Source of the DNA: Hyalangium ruber
GTDB taxonomy: Bacteria > Myxococcota > Myxococcia > Myxococcales > Myxococcaceae
NCBI RefSeq assembly: GCF_034259325.1
Contig: NZ_JAXIVS010000018.1
Span: 110,967 to 174,966, forward strand
DNA: 64,000 nucleotides
Direction of reading: 5' to 3'
Shown here one piece after another: positions 25,080 to 33,360 of this stretch. A program made the position numbers and the translations under genes. Under the pieces are notes generated by a model. That model had not been told where the DNA came from and searched no databases. It saw only the letters and a list, made by a program, of their open reading frames with translations. Every line of letters starts with the position of its first letter. The stretch's first letter is position 1.

Positions 25080-27677
25080 CTAGTTGATCTTCACGATCGC
25101 GCCGGTGATCTCGTGGAGTGCCTGCGCCGAGGCAGCGATCTTCGGTCCGGAGGTCTCCACCCCCAGGGGCGAAACCTTCACCGAACTCGCCGCCGAACTC
25201 GCCTTGACCTCCTTGACACCAGACAGCTCCACGGTGCCGTCGCTCTTGAGCGTTACGCTCGCCGCGCCGCACACCAGGGAGATCTCGCTCACGGCCGTCA
25301 CCTCGATCTTGTTGCCATCGAACTTCATCTCTCCCGAGGTGTTGTGAATCTGGATCTTCTTGCTCGCCCCGTCGACGGTGATGCTGTCCTTGAGGGTGAC
25401 GCTCACTTCGCCCTGAGAGGACTTCACCTCGACATCTCCCACCATCGTGTACTTGCCGACCACGTGGTCGGCCTTGTCCCCGCCGACTTCCAGCGTGTCC
25501 TTGCTGTCGATGGTCTCCTCGCGGTCTCCCGTAACGAGGAGCTTCTCCAGCGTATTGACGGTGGTGTCGCGGCCCCCGTGCAGGGTGAGCTTCTCCTGCC
25601 CCGTCACCTCCTCGGTGCGTGTGGCCTGGACGGTGATCTTCTCGTCCTGCTCCACCGTCTCGGTACGCTTGCCTTTCACGGTGGTCGTCTCGTCCATGTC
25701 CACCGTCTTGGTTCGCTTGCCATGGACGGTCATGGATTGGTCACCGCCCACCGTCTCCGACTGCGAGCCATCCACCGAGTTCGTCTGGTTGGCCTTCACC
25801 TGGGTGGAGTGGTTGTGCAGAACCACCTCGTTGAAGTCCTTCTGCGCGTGGAGGAACACCTCCTCCGAGTCGGCGGCATCCTCGAAGCGCAGCTCGTTGA
25901 AGCCTTCCCCTCCTGGCGTGCTCGAAGTGCGGATGGTGCTGCGTGTCTTTTGATCCGGCAGCGCGTAAGGCGGCGCGTTCTGCCCGTTGTACACAGAGCC
26001 CACCACCAGCGGCCGGTCCGGGTCCCCCTCCAGGAAGTCCACCAGCACTTCCATGCCGATGCGCGGTAGGAAGACGAACCCCCAGCCCAGGCCACTCCAC
26101 ACCTGAGCCACGCGTAGGAAACACGAACTCTTCTCGTCCTTCTGCCCCGCTCGGTCCCAGTGGAACTGCACCTTGATGCGGCCGTGCTCGTCCGTGAAGA
26201 TCTCCTCGCCAGAGGGCCCTACCACCGTGGCCGTCTGCAGCCCCGCCATGCGCGCACGGATACGACGACGCTCGGAACGGAAGGGCGCATCCAGCGGAAT
26301 GCACTCGAATGTATTGCGGTAGCGCTCACGCGCGGTGCCTTCCTTGGCCTCCTCATGCGTATCGCTGGTGAGCTCCTCGGGTGCATGGCCGTGGTGCTCC
26401 ACGCGGGTGAGGAGATACCACTGGTCCAACGCGGGGTTGCCATGCCCCGTCAGTTCGAACATGAAGCCCGGGGTGAAGCCGGTGACATAGCCCGCACCGT
26501 GCCCATGCTTACCCTGCACATGGAAGGCCTCTCGGCGCAGCGTCTCCTGCTGGGACTCGTGCTTGTACTTCTTCGCTCCCGCGTCGTACGGCCCCAACAG
26601 GGGTGCCGGATACTCGTAGGATTCGCGGTCCTTGCCCTGCCCGTCCTTGGCGCGTGCCTTCTTCGTCAGGTCCAGCGCCGGCTGCGTCCAGTCGAAGTCC
26701 CGCACCACCACGCTCGTGGTGTGCAGTTGCTGCGAAAAGTCGAAGTGCCGCAGCGCCTCGTCCTCGGCAGTGGACGCCTCGGGTCCCTTCACGGTGATGG
26801 GGCTGCCACCCACCGGCTCGCACGTGGGGCACTGCTCGTTGGCCTCCGCCAACACCAACTCCTCCTTCTCTCCGGTGTGTTCGAAGTAGAAGAAGATGCC
26901 CTCCTCCTCCATGAGCCGCAGCGCGAAGTCCAGGTCCGTCTCCCGGTACTGCACGCAGTACTCACGCGGCAGATACTCGCGCGTGAGCTCCAGCCGGACG
27001 GTGCGCTCGTAGGGCTGTAGCCCCTCGGAGAGCACCTCCTCCAGGATCTCCGGCACCGTCTTCTCCTGGAAGATGTAGGAATCCTTGCGCTGCGACAGCG
27101 CCCAGAGCGCCGGCACCACATGCACCCGCGCCAGCAGGTGCCCGGCCTTGGTGCCCGTGTGCTCCACCCGGTGGATGATGCCGCACAGGCGCCGTGAGGC
27201 CGCCTCGCGGGAGATGACCACCTCGGACGAGGAGCCCAACAGCCCGTCCACGTCCGCGCCCAGGTTCTCGTTGGCCAGATCCACCGTATACGCGTACAGC
27301 TCGGACAGCCCCTCGCGGGCGTGCAGCTCCACCACGCGCCAGGTTCCACCCGGATCCGCATTGGACTCGAAGCTGAAGCGGACCTTCTCCGCGGGCTTCA
27401 ACCCGCCAGCGATGGCCTGTGCCACCTCGGACAGCGCCTCCACTCCCCCCAAGGCGCCCACCACGCGCTCGGCCACGTCACGCGCCTGCCGCGCCACCTG
27501 CCCCAATTGCTGCGTCGCCTGCTGCACCTCGGGGATCTGCCCCAAGGCCTGCTCGAGCTGGCGCACCTGCTTGACGGGGACCTGCCCTTCCCGGGCCTGG
27601 CGTACGGCCTCCTGGACCTCGCGAGCCACTTCCTGGCCCTGCTCCATACGGCGCAGGACATCGTCGGAATCCGACAT
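25080..27677 (-). CDS. vgrG: Type VI secretion tip protein VgrG
   Basis: 865 residues. The gp27-like region starts near residue 103 (RFSFESNADPGGTWRVVELHAREGLSELY), the gp5-like OB domain carries GPSGEEIFTDEHGRIKVQFHWDR and VGSVYNGQN, and the C-terminus is a DUF2345 beta helix with short repeats such as TVKGKRTETVEQDE. It forms the spike that carries the effector. Residues 1-100 are an added helical, Gln/Glu/Arg-rich segment (VKQVRQLEQALGQIPEVQQA) not found in standard VgrGs. It is first in the leftward cassette, divergent from the 27755 gene. No T6SS structural genes (tssB, tssC, tssM, clpV) are in the window, so it depends on an apparatus encoded elsewhere. Confidence 0.96.
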   Translation of the reverse strand: MSDSDDVLRRMEQGQEVAREVQEAVRQAREGQVPVKQVRQLEQALGQIPEVQQATQQLGQVARQARDVAERVVGALGGVEALSEVAQAIAGGLKPAEKVRFSFESNADPGGTWRVVELHAREGLSELYAYTVDLANENLGADVDGLLGSSSEVVISREAASRRLCGIIHRVEHTGTKAGHLLARVHVVPALWALSQRKDSYIFQEKTVPEILEEVLSEGLQPYERTVRLELTREYLPREYCVQYRETDLDFALRLMEEEGIFFYFEHTGEKEELVLAEANEQCPTCEPVGGSPITVKGPEASTAEDEALRHFDFSQQLHTTSVVVRDFDWTQPALDLTKKARAKDGQGKDRESYEYPAPLLGPYDAGAKKYKHESQQETLRREAFHVQGKHGHGAGYVTGFTPGFMFELTGHGNPALDQWYLLTRVEHHGHAPEELTSDTHEEAKEGTARERYRNTFECIPLDAPFRSERRRIRARMAGLQTATVVGPSGEEIFTDEHGRIKVQFHWDRAGQKDEKSSCFLRVAQVWSGLGWGFVFLPRIGMEVLVDFLEGDPDRPLVVGSVYNGQNAPPYALPDQKTRSTIRTSSTPGGEGFNELRFEDAADSEEVFLHAQKDFNEVVLHNHSTQVKANQTNSVDGSQSETVGGDQSMTVHGKRTKTVDMDETTTVKGKRTETVEQDEKITVQATRTEEVTGQEKLTLHGGRDTTVNTLEKLLVTGDREETIDSKDTLEVGGDKADHVVGKYTMVGDVEVKSSQGEVSVTLKDSITVDGASKKIQIHNTSGEMKFDGNKIEVTAVSEISLVCGAASVTLKSDGTVELSGVKEVKASSAASSVKVSPLGVETSGPKIAASAQALHEITGAIVKIN

Positions 27678-27754
27678 TCAGAAGCCCCCCTCTGCAAATT
27701 CGCGGCGTCCCCCGCTTCATATCGCGTCAGACTGACGGACCGAAAGGAGCGTTC

Positions 27755-28627
27755 ATGCGCCGGGTGTGCCCCTCTGTCCTCCTCGTGATGCTGTGGGTCG
27801 CCACGAGTGCCAGCGCGGCGGAGCCCACGCTCGTCTTCATGACGGACTTCGGTCAGCGCGACGACTCAGTGGCCATCTGCAAGGGTGTCATGCTCGGCCT
27901 AGAACCCCGGCTGCGGATCATCGACCTATCTCACGACGTCGAGCCCTTCTCCGTGCTGGACGGAGCGCGCTTCCTCGCGGGCACGGCGCCCTACTACCCC
28001 GAGGGCACGGTGTTCGTGTCGGTGATTGATCCGGGCGTGGGCAGCACGCGCAAGGCGTTGGTGGTGAAGACGAAGCGAGGGCAGTTCTTCGTGCTCCCGG
28101 ACAACGGCCTCATCACCCTGGTGGAGCGCCAGCAGGGCGTGGCGGAGGCGCGCGTCATCACCCACCGCGACTGGCTCCACGGCGGAGCGCTCTCCTCCAC
28201 CTTCCACGGCCGCGACGTCTTCGCCCCCGTGGGCGCGCGGCTCGCGCGTGGGGACGACTTCACCCAGGTCGGCCCACCCGTGACCGACTGGGTGAGGCTG
28301 GAGATCCCCGAGGCCCGGCTGACGGACACGGCGCTGCAGGGCACCGTGCTCGCCATCGAACACCCCTACGGCAACCTCGTCACCAACGCGGACGGCGCGC
28401 TGCTCGCGAAGCTGGGCTACCAGCGCGGAGACACCGCGAAGGTCACCTTCGGCAAGGGCCGCGAGCTACGCCTGCCCTGGGTCTCCACCTTCAGCGACGT
28501 GCCGGTAGGCAAGCCGCTCCTCTACGTGGACTCCCGGGGACGCATCGCCTTCGCGATCAACCAGGGCAGCTTCGCCCAGGCCCAGGGCATCCGCCCGTTG
28601 ATGCCCTTCGTGCTGCGCCACAAGTAG
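27755..28627 (+). CDS. S-adenosyl-L-methionine hydroxide adenosyltransferase family protein with signal peptide
   Basis: 290 residues, ATG 27755 preceded by AAAGGAG. A signal peptide (about 1-22, ending SASA) leads the SAM hydroxide adenosyltransferase (DUF62/SAM_adeno_trans) fold: TLVFMTDFGQRDDSVAICKGV, SVIDPGVGSTRKALVVK, FFVLPDNGLIT and FHGRDVFAPVGA are the conserved blocks of the family, which splits SAM with water to adenosine and methionine. The C-terminal beta barrel is present (GNLVTNADG). An exported copy is odd because SAM is a cytoplasmic metabolite. Divergent from vgrG with a 77-base promoter region. Confidence 0.92.
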   Translation: MRRVCPSVLLVMLWVATSASAAEPTLVFMTDFGQRDDSVAICKGVMLGLEPRLRIIDLSHDVEPFSVLDGARFLAGTAPYYPEGTVFVSVIDPGVGSTRKALVVKTKRGQFFVLPDNGLITLVERQQGVAEARVITHRDWLHGGALSSTFHGRDVFAPVGARLARGDDFTQVGPPVTDWVRLEIPEARLTDTALQGTVLAIEHPYGNLVTNADGALLAKLGYQRGDTAKVTFGKGRELRLPWVSTFSDVPVGKPLLYVDSRGRIAFAINQGSFAQAQGIRPLMPFVLRHK

Positions 28628-28637
28628 CCGGCGCTAT

Positions 28638-29186
28638 TTAGCGCTCGAAGACAGGGTTCTTGTGCAGCCACGCGGTGAAGAGCGCGTCGGCGAAGCCCTT
28701 GCCGGGAATGAGCACGCCGCCCGAGGCCTCTCCGGAGACGTGCAGCCCGCTCTCCGGCACATAGGTGAGCACCAGGTTGTCCCCCTTGCCCACGTCCCTG
28801 AGCGACAGGAGCATCGCATCCAGGCTCTGCTGCATCGGCCCGGAGTGCAGCGCCTCGTTGCGCGAGAGCGCATGGCGCATGGCCTCCACGAGCTGGTCCC
28901 GGCGCACCTTGCGCATGAAGCGGAAGTGCAGGCGCTTGAGCTGGTTGGCGGCGATGGCCTCGGACTCCACGCGGGGAATCTCCTCCATGTAGAGCCCCCA
29001 CACGTAGACGTTGAAGAAGAGCTTCTCCTTGAGGGCCATGTGCGCCAGCTCCAACCGCCGGCCCTGCAGCTCCAGCGTGTCGGGCATCTTCACGCCCGCC
29101 ACCTCGCGTGCCTCGGCGAGTCCCGCCGCGAGCATCGCCCCCAACACCAACCACCGCGCTCCCGCCACCCAGCCGCTTCGCGCCAT
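28638..29186 (-). CDS. Chalcone isomerase-like exported protein
   Basis: 182 residues from ATG 29186 with GGAGGGGC upstream. Signal peptide about 1-26 (LAEA). The mature part has the bacterial chalcone-isomerase-like signature: VKMPDTLELQGRRLEL, FNVYVWGLYME with the strand-helix, and LHFRFMRKVRRDQLVEA then GDNLVLTYVPESGLHV. Bacterial members are periplasmic and of unknown activity; some relatives bind fatty acids rather than flavonoids. Convergent with the preceding gene, with ten bases between the stops. Confidence 0.88.
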   Translation of the reverse strand: MARSGWVAGARWLVLGAMLAAGLAEAREVAGVKMPDTLELQGRRLELAHMALKEKLFFNVYVWGLYMEEIPRVESEAIAANQLKRLHFRFMRKVRRDQLVEAMRHALSRNEALHSGPMQQSLDAMLLSLRDVGKGDNLVLTYVPESGLHVSGEASGGVLIPGKGFADALFTAWLHKNPVFER

Positions 29187-29522
29187 CTTCCCGCCCCTCC
29201 ACCGCCTCACGGCATGGCCTCTGCCCCTCTCCCTCCTGAAGAGGGCCAGGGGGAGGATGTCCAAACCTCTCCACCAAGTCGTGAGCAACCCGAGTACCCA
29301 GGACACTGGGCACAGCCTCGGAACGTGGCCAGCGGCCCTGGCGCACAGGTGCATGAATCCCGACAATCGCGGGTCGACGGAAAGCTGCCCCATGAACAGG
29401 AGGGTACCGGAAGGGCCTGACAGGCCGTGCGCGGAGGGCAGAGCCCGCCTGCCTGATGGCCCCTCGGGCCTGCCTCCAAAGGGTGACTGGGCGACACCCA
29501 CGGTTCTGCTCACCTTGCCGGT
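29187..29522. other. 336-base intergenic region, no gene seen
   Basis: This divergent spacer separates the chalcone-isomerase-like gene from the erythromycin-esterase-like gene and should hold both promoters. No open frame here has protein-like composition. It contains an imperfect 12-bp stem at 29224-29252 and short GC dyads such as GGCCTGACAGGCC near 29417. Confidence 0.6.
29224..29252. repeat. Imperfect 12-bp inverted repeat
   Basis: CCCCTCTCCCTC pairs with GAGGGCCAGGGG over 10 of 12 positions around a 5-base loop. It resembles the CCCTCTCCC-type palindromes scattered between genes in some GC-rich proteobacteria. Only one copy is seen in this window. Confidence 0.45.
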
Positions 29523-30875
29523 ATGGCCCCCTTCTTCGATGAAGACGAACCGGACATCTCCCAGGCCCTGCTGGATGGGGTGCGCTCGGCCGCCCTGCCG
29601 CTGACGGGGGCGCCCACGGATCTGGATGCGCTGGTGGAGGGAATTGGCAACGCGCGCTTCGTCCTCCTGGGTGAGGCAACGCATGGCACGCACGAGTTCT
29701 ACGCGATGCGCGCGGCGCTCACCCGAAGGTTGATTGCCGAGCACGGCTTCACGGCGGTGGCGGTGGAGGCGGACTGGCCGGACGCGCTCCGGGTGAACGC
29801 CTTCGTCCACGGCGAGGGAGGGGACACGGAGGCGGAGGGAGCGCTGGGGGACTTCCACCGCTTCCCCCGGTGGATGTGGCGCAATCAGGAGGTGGCGGAG
29901 CTGGTGCGGTGGATGCGGGCGCACAACGCGACCCAGCCACCGGAGCAGCGGGCGGGCTTCTACGGGCTGGACCTCTATAGCCTGCACGCCTCGCTGCGCG
30001 CGGTGGTGGACTACCTGGAGAAGGTGGACCCGGCGGCGGCCCGGAGAGCACGGGAGCGCTACGCGTGCTTCGAGCACTTCGGCGAGGACCCGCAGGCGTA
30101 CGGGCACGCCACGGCGTACGGCTACGCGGGCACCTGCGAGGACGCGGTGGTGGAGCAGTTGATGGAACTCCAGCAGCGCCGACCCCAGGGAGCGAGGGAC
30201 GAGGACGCGCGCTTCTTCGCCGAGCAGAACGCGCGGCTGGCGCGGGACGCGGAGGCCTACTACCGGACGATGTATGCGGGCCGCAACGAGAGCTGGAACC
30301 TGCGCGACACGCACATGGCGGACGCGGCGGACGCGCTGGCCGAACACCTGTCCCGGAAGACGGGCCGGAGCGCGCGGATGGTGGTGTGGGCGCACAACTC
30401 GCACCTGGGGGATGCGCGGGCCACGCAGCTCGGAGACCAGGGCGAGCTGAACCTGGGGCAGCTCCTGCGCCAGCGCCACGGCAAGGCCGTGTACAACGTG
30501 GGCTTCAGCACGTACACGGGCACGGTCATCGCCGCCAAGGAGTGGGACGGACGGGGCCTGCGCCGCCGGGTGCGGCCGGCACTGCCGGGCAGCTACGAGC
30601 ACCTGTTCCACGAGGTGGGCCTGGGGCGCTTCCTGCTGCGCATGGAAGACCTGGGCGAGGCGGCCTCGGGCCTGCGCGAGCGGCGACTGGAGCGCGCCAT
30701 TGGCGTGGTGTACGCGCCGCGCACGGAGCGCTGGAGCCACTACTTCCTGGCGGACCTGCCCGCGCAGTTCGACGCGGTGATGCACTACGACGAGACATGG
30801 GCGCTCACGCCGCTGGACAAGGACGCCGGCCACGAGGAGGAGGACGCTCCCGACACCTACCCGTTCGGCCTGTAG
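29523..30875 (+). CDS. Erythromycin esterase family protein
   Basis: 450 residues starting at ATG 29523. The family blocks are clear: FVLLGEATHGTHEFY near residue 46, FTAVAVEADWPDA near 80, FYGLDLYSL near 145, WAHNSHLGDAR near 288 and NVGFSTYTG. The conserved Glu and His residues in these blocks form the active site in EreA/EreB-type hydrolases. Most members outside resistance plasmids do not act on macrolides, and many are fused or linked to other genes, so resistance should not be assumed. It has no signal peptide. It ends 33 bases before the next gene on the same strand. Confidence 0.93.
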   Translation: MAPFFDEDEPDISQALLDGVRSAALPLTGAPTDLDALVEGIGNARFVLLGEATHGTHEFYAMRAALTRRLIAEHGFTAVAVEADWPDALRVNAFVHGEGGDTEAEGALGDFHRFPRWMWRNQEVAELVRWMRAHNATQPPEQRAGFYGLDLYSLHASLRAVVDYLEKVDPAAARRARERYACFEHFGEDPQAYGHATAYGYAGTCEDAVVEQLMELQQRRPQGARDEDARFFAEQNARLARDAEAYYRTMYAGRNESWNLRDTHMADAADALAEHLSRKTGRSARMVVWAHNSHLGDARATQLGDQGELNLGQLLRQRHGKAVYNVGFSTYTGTVIAAKEWDGRGLRRRVRPALPGSYEHLFHEVGLGRFLLRMEDLGEAASGLRERRLERAIGVVYAPRTERWSHYFLADLPAQFDAVMHYDETWALTPLDKDAGHEEEDAPDTYPFGL

Positions 30876-30908
30876 CGCCAGGCTGGGGTACTGTGCCCTT
30901 CCCTGCCC

Positions 30909-31985
30909 ATGAGCCTCCTCCTTCCCCTCGCGCTCGCCACGGTGGTGGCGACCACCCCCACCGTTGAAGGCCACTGGGAGGGCACGGTCATCTGCCCCCC
31001 TCCGGTCCTGTCTCCGGGCCAGCCTCCACAGGCCTTCGCGCTCCATGTCCTCATCGCTCCGGGGCCCCAGGGCTTCCAGGGCCTCCTGAGCTCGCCGCAG
31101 CCGGGGATGTCCGCGGAGCTGAAGTCCGTCACCGTGAAGGAGGAGCAGCTTCGCGTCACCGCGAACGTGCCCCAGAACTACCAGGTCGTCCTATCCGGAG
31201 AGCTCGACGGCCCCTCCTGGGCGGGGACCCTGACCCAGGGCCCGCTCTCCTGTTCCGCGACGTTCCAGCGCCTCTCGGACCTCCAGCGGAAGACGCTGCC
31301 CATTCCCCCCCTGGCCCAGTCCCAACCGAAGTGGAGCTGGATCACCGTCGGGGAGATGGTCTTCCGTTACTATGGCGTCATCGTGACGAAGGACACCGTG
31401 GCCTCTTCGTCCCAGTGCAACATCGTCCGCGCGCTGTACTCGGGCAGCGAGCAGTTCCAGTGCAACTCCAACTGCAGCCTCTGCGATTCCATGGGCGGTG
31501 GAAGCACCCTCGAGGTGGCGGGGATGCTGACGGCTTTCCCCCGGAAGCTCGCCACCACCGGGCGCCAGACGCCCAAGCTCTTCGCCGCCGGAGCGCCCGT
31601 GCTCCCGGCCAGCGACATGCTGCGAGAGCTCGAGCAGGGCAACCCCGTCCTGGTGGGACTCAGCCCGGGCGCGTCATCCGCGATTCCGGCGAGCCTGGAC
31701 CGATTCCTCGCGCCCATGCATGCCGCGCTGGTCGTCGGCTACCTGAAGACCTCGGCCGAGACGTGGTACCTCGTCAACGACCCCTACCCGTTCTCGGATC
31801 CCCTCACGAACCCCTATCTGCAGCAGCAGGGCGTGCCCGTCATGGGCCTGCACCAGGGCGCACCGGTTCCGGTGGCGTATTGGATTCGGGAGAGCGCGTT
31901 GAAGTCGGGCTTGCAGTGGAGCGAGTCGTTCCTGCTGCGCGCGGAGCCTGGGGCTGCTTCAGGTGTGCCTCGATCCGACCCTTGA
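30909..31985 (+). CDS. Papain-like cysteine peptidase homologue with the catalytic Cys replaced by Ser
   Basis: 358 residues with a short hydrophobic N-terminus (MSLLLPLALATVVATT), so exported. Residues about 18-125 are an Ig-like or beta domain. Residues 138-300 follow the papain-like/C39-like pattern of myxobacterial exported proteases: a helix SWITVGEMVFRYYG where the family has CWAA...M..YYG, Cys-rich QCNIV...CNSNCSLC, MHAALVVGY with His271, and VNDPYP with the third residue. The nucleophile position is Ser143 (AGC), one base from Cys. The enzyme is therefore probably inactive or uses Ser. Its last 146 bases overlap the convergent gene. Confidence 0.85.
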   Translation: MSLLLPLALATVVATTPTVEGHWEGTVICPPPVLSPGQPPQAFALHVLIAPGPQGFQGLLSSPQPGMSAELKSVTVKEEQLRVTANVPQNYQVVLSGELDGPSWAGTLTQGPLSCSATFQRLSDLQRKTLPIPPLAQSQPKWSWITVGEMVFRYYGVIVTKDTVASSSQCNIVRALYSGSEQFQCNSNCSLCDSMGGGSTLEVAGMLTAFPRKLATTGRQTPKLFAAGAPVLPASDMLRELEQGNPVLVGLSPGASSAIPASLDRFLAPMHAALVVGYLKTSAETWYLVNDPYPFSDPLTNPYLQQQGVPVMGLHQGAPVPVAYWIRESALKSGLQWSESFLLRAEPGAASGVPRSDP

Positions 31986-32427
31986 AATCGGGCAGCAGTG
32001 CGTTGGGGATGGGGACGGAGAGGTTGTACTGGGCGATCTTCCAGCCCGTCCCCTCCTTCACCAGCACCCCCGAGCCTCGGCACGGCCCCATGTTGGGGGT
32101 GTCGAGCGCCTCGTCGAACCAGGCCACGGCGCCATCCTTCGACAGGGAGATGTTGCGGGACACGGCCTTGAAGCTCCACGCCTTGCCGCGCGCGAAGAAG
32201 GGCTTGGCCCACACCCGGAACGCATCGCGCGTCCACCGCTCGGTGGCATCCGTGCCCAGGAAGACACCGTCCGCGGTGAAGTGGCCGAAATAACGCGCCT
32301 CGTCCGCCTCGGCGGCGGCCTTGTGCCAGTCATCCAGCACGGCGGCGATGGCGGGGCGCGCATCCGCCTTGCCGGCCTCGGGGGTGGCGGCGGCGAGTGC
32401 AAGACACAGCAGGGAGGCTATGGACAC
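31840..32427 (-). CDS. SnoaL/DUF4440-like (NTF2-fold) exported protein
   Basis: 195 residues from a GTG at 32427 with GGAGA eight bases upstream; signal peptide about 1-18. The cone-shaped NTF2-like domain is plain: IAAVLDDWHKAAAEADEARYFGHFTADGVFLGTDATERWTRDAF, then AVAWFDEAL and GSGVLVKEGTGWKIAQYNLS, the usual pattern of SnoaL-like/DUF4440 domains in secreted bacterial proteins. The domain ends near residue 160. The rest (TTRSTASPTSTRSPES...) is low complexity and read from the opposite strand of the neighbouring gene, so an original stop may have been lost. Confidence 0.85.
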   Translation of the reverse strand: MSIASLLCLALAAATPEAGKADARPAIAAVLDDWHKAAAEADEARYFGHFTADGVFLGTDATERWTRDAFRVWAKPFFARGKAWSFKAVSRNISLSKDGAVAWFDEALDTPNMGPCRGSGVLVKEGTGWKIAQYNLSVPIPNALLPDFKGRIEAHLKQPQAPRAAGTTRSTASPTSTRSPESNTPPEPVRPGAGP

Positions 32428-32515
32428 GGAGTGTCTCCGGGATGGAGGGCGTTCACGATATGAAGCGCGAGGGCCCAGGCCCTGGTCAAGCCGCACGGCG
32501 GGAAAGGTGACACAC

Positions 32516-33298
32516 GTGGTTCTCGAGAGCTTCCAGGTGGGTGCGGGCGAGGTACCCACCGTGCTGCTGCACGGCTTCCTCGGCTCGGGGCGCAACCTGC
32601 GCTCGCTCGCCACGGCCTGGAGCGAGGCGGATCCCCGCCGGCGCTTCCTGTTGGTGGACCTCACCGGCCATGGCACCTCCCCGCCCCTGCCGCCGGGCGC
32701 GGACCTGGACACCCTCGCGAGGGACGTGCTGGAGACGGCGCGTGCCAAGGGCTTCACCGGGCCGCTGGAGCTGGTGGGGCATTCACTGGGAGGCCGGGTG
32801 TCGCTCGCGGCGAGCCTCGCCGCTCCCTCGGAGGTCGCCAGCGTGACGCTGCTGGACATCACCCCGAGCCCCGTGCCGGTGGACCTCTCCGAGAGCGGCA
32901 TGGTGCTCAACGTGCTGCTCCAGGCGCCGGACAGCGCGCCGAGCCGGCGGGAGATGCGCGCGGCGCTGGTGGGCCGAGAGCTGTCGGAGCCGCTGGCCGA
33001 CTGGCTGGTCATGAACCTCACCTCCACGCCCGAGGGAGGGGTGCGCTGGCGCTTCGACCGGCAGGCGCTCTCCGAGCTGCACGGGCGGGTGAACGGAACG
33101 GACCTCTGGCCGGCGGTAGAGCGTCCGGGTGCGCGCGTGCGCTGCATTCGCGGCGGCCGTGCGCGCTATGTGTCGGACGCGGACGTGCGGCGTATGGAGG
33201 CGGCCGGCTGCCCGGTGGCCACGCTCCCGGAGGCGGGGCACTTCGTCCATGTGGATGCGCCCCAGGCACTGCTGCGCTGGCTCATGGAGGGCAACTGA
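32516..33298 (+). CDS. Alpha/beta hydrolase
   Basis: 260 residues. GTG 32516 is chosen because GGAAAGG lies eight bases upstream; GTG 32507 is in frame but too close to that site. VLLHGFLGSGRN supplies the oxyanion hole, DLTGHGTS the following strand, GHSLGGRVS the nucleophile elbow with Ser near residue 88, and EAGHFVHVDAP the catalytic His near 240. The arrangement is that of MenH/YbfF-type esterases and carboxyl-ester hydrolases. No menaquinone genes are nearby, so the substrate is open. Confidence 0.91.
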   Translation: MVLESFQVGAGEVPTVLLHGFLGSGRNLRSLATAWSEADPRRRFLLVDLTGHGTSPPLPPGADLDTLARDVLETARAKGFTGPLELVGHSLGGRVSLAASLAAPSEVASVTLLDITPSPVPVDLSESGMVLNVLLQAPDSAPSRREMRAALVGRELSEPLADWLVMNLTSTPEGGVRWRFDRQALSELHGRVNGTDLWPAVERPGARVRCIRGGRARYVSDADVRRMEAAGCPVATLPEAGHFVHVDAPQALLRWLMEGN

Positions 33299-33360
33299 CG
33301 CAAGAGGCGCTACGCTTCCCGTCTCCAGGCTCTGGCTTCTCGTGTGAGGATCTCTTCTCG

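Noticed and set aside
25400..25760. Repeated short motifs in the vgrG 3' region
   Set aside because: They encode the expected beta-helix repeats of the VgrG C-terminus and are not a separate DNA repeat element.
29523..30875. Macrolide resistance gene
   Set aside because: The family match is good, but most chromosomal members are not resistance genes and no mobile element is near.
28638..31046. Long minus-strand frame spanning the chalcone-isomerase-like and erythromycin-esterase-like genes
   Set aside because: Only its last 182 residues are protein-like; the rest is antisense to a well-supported gene.
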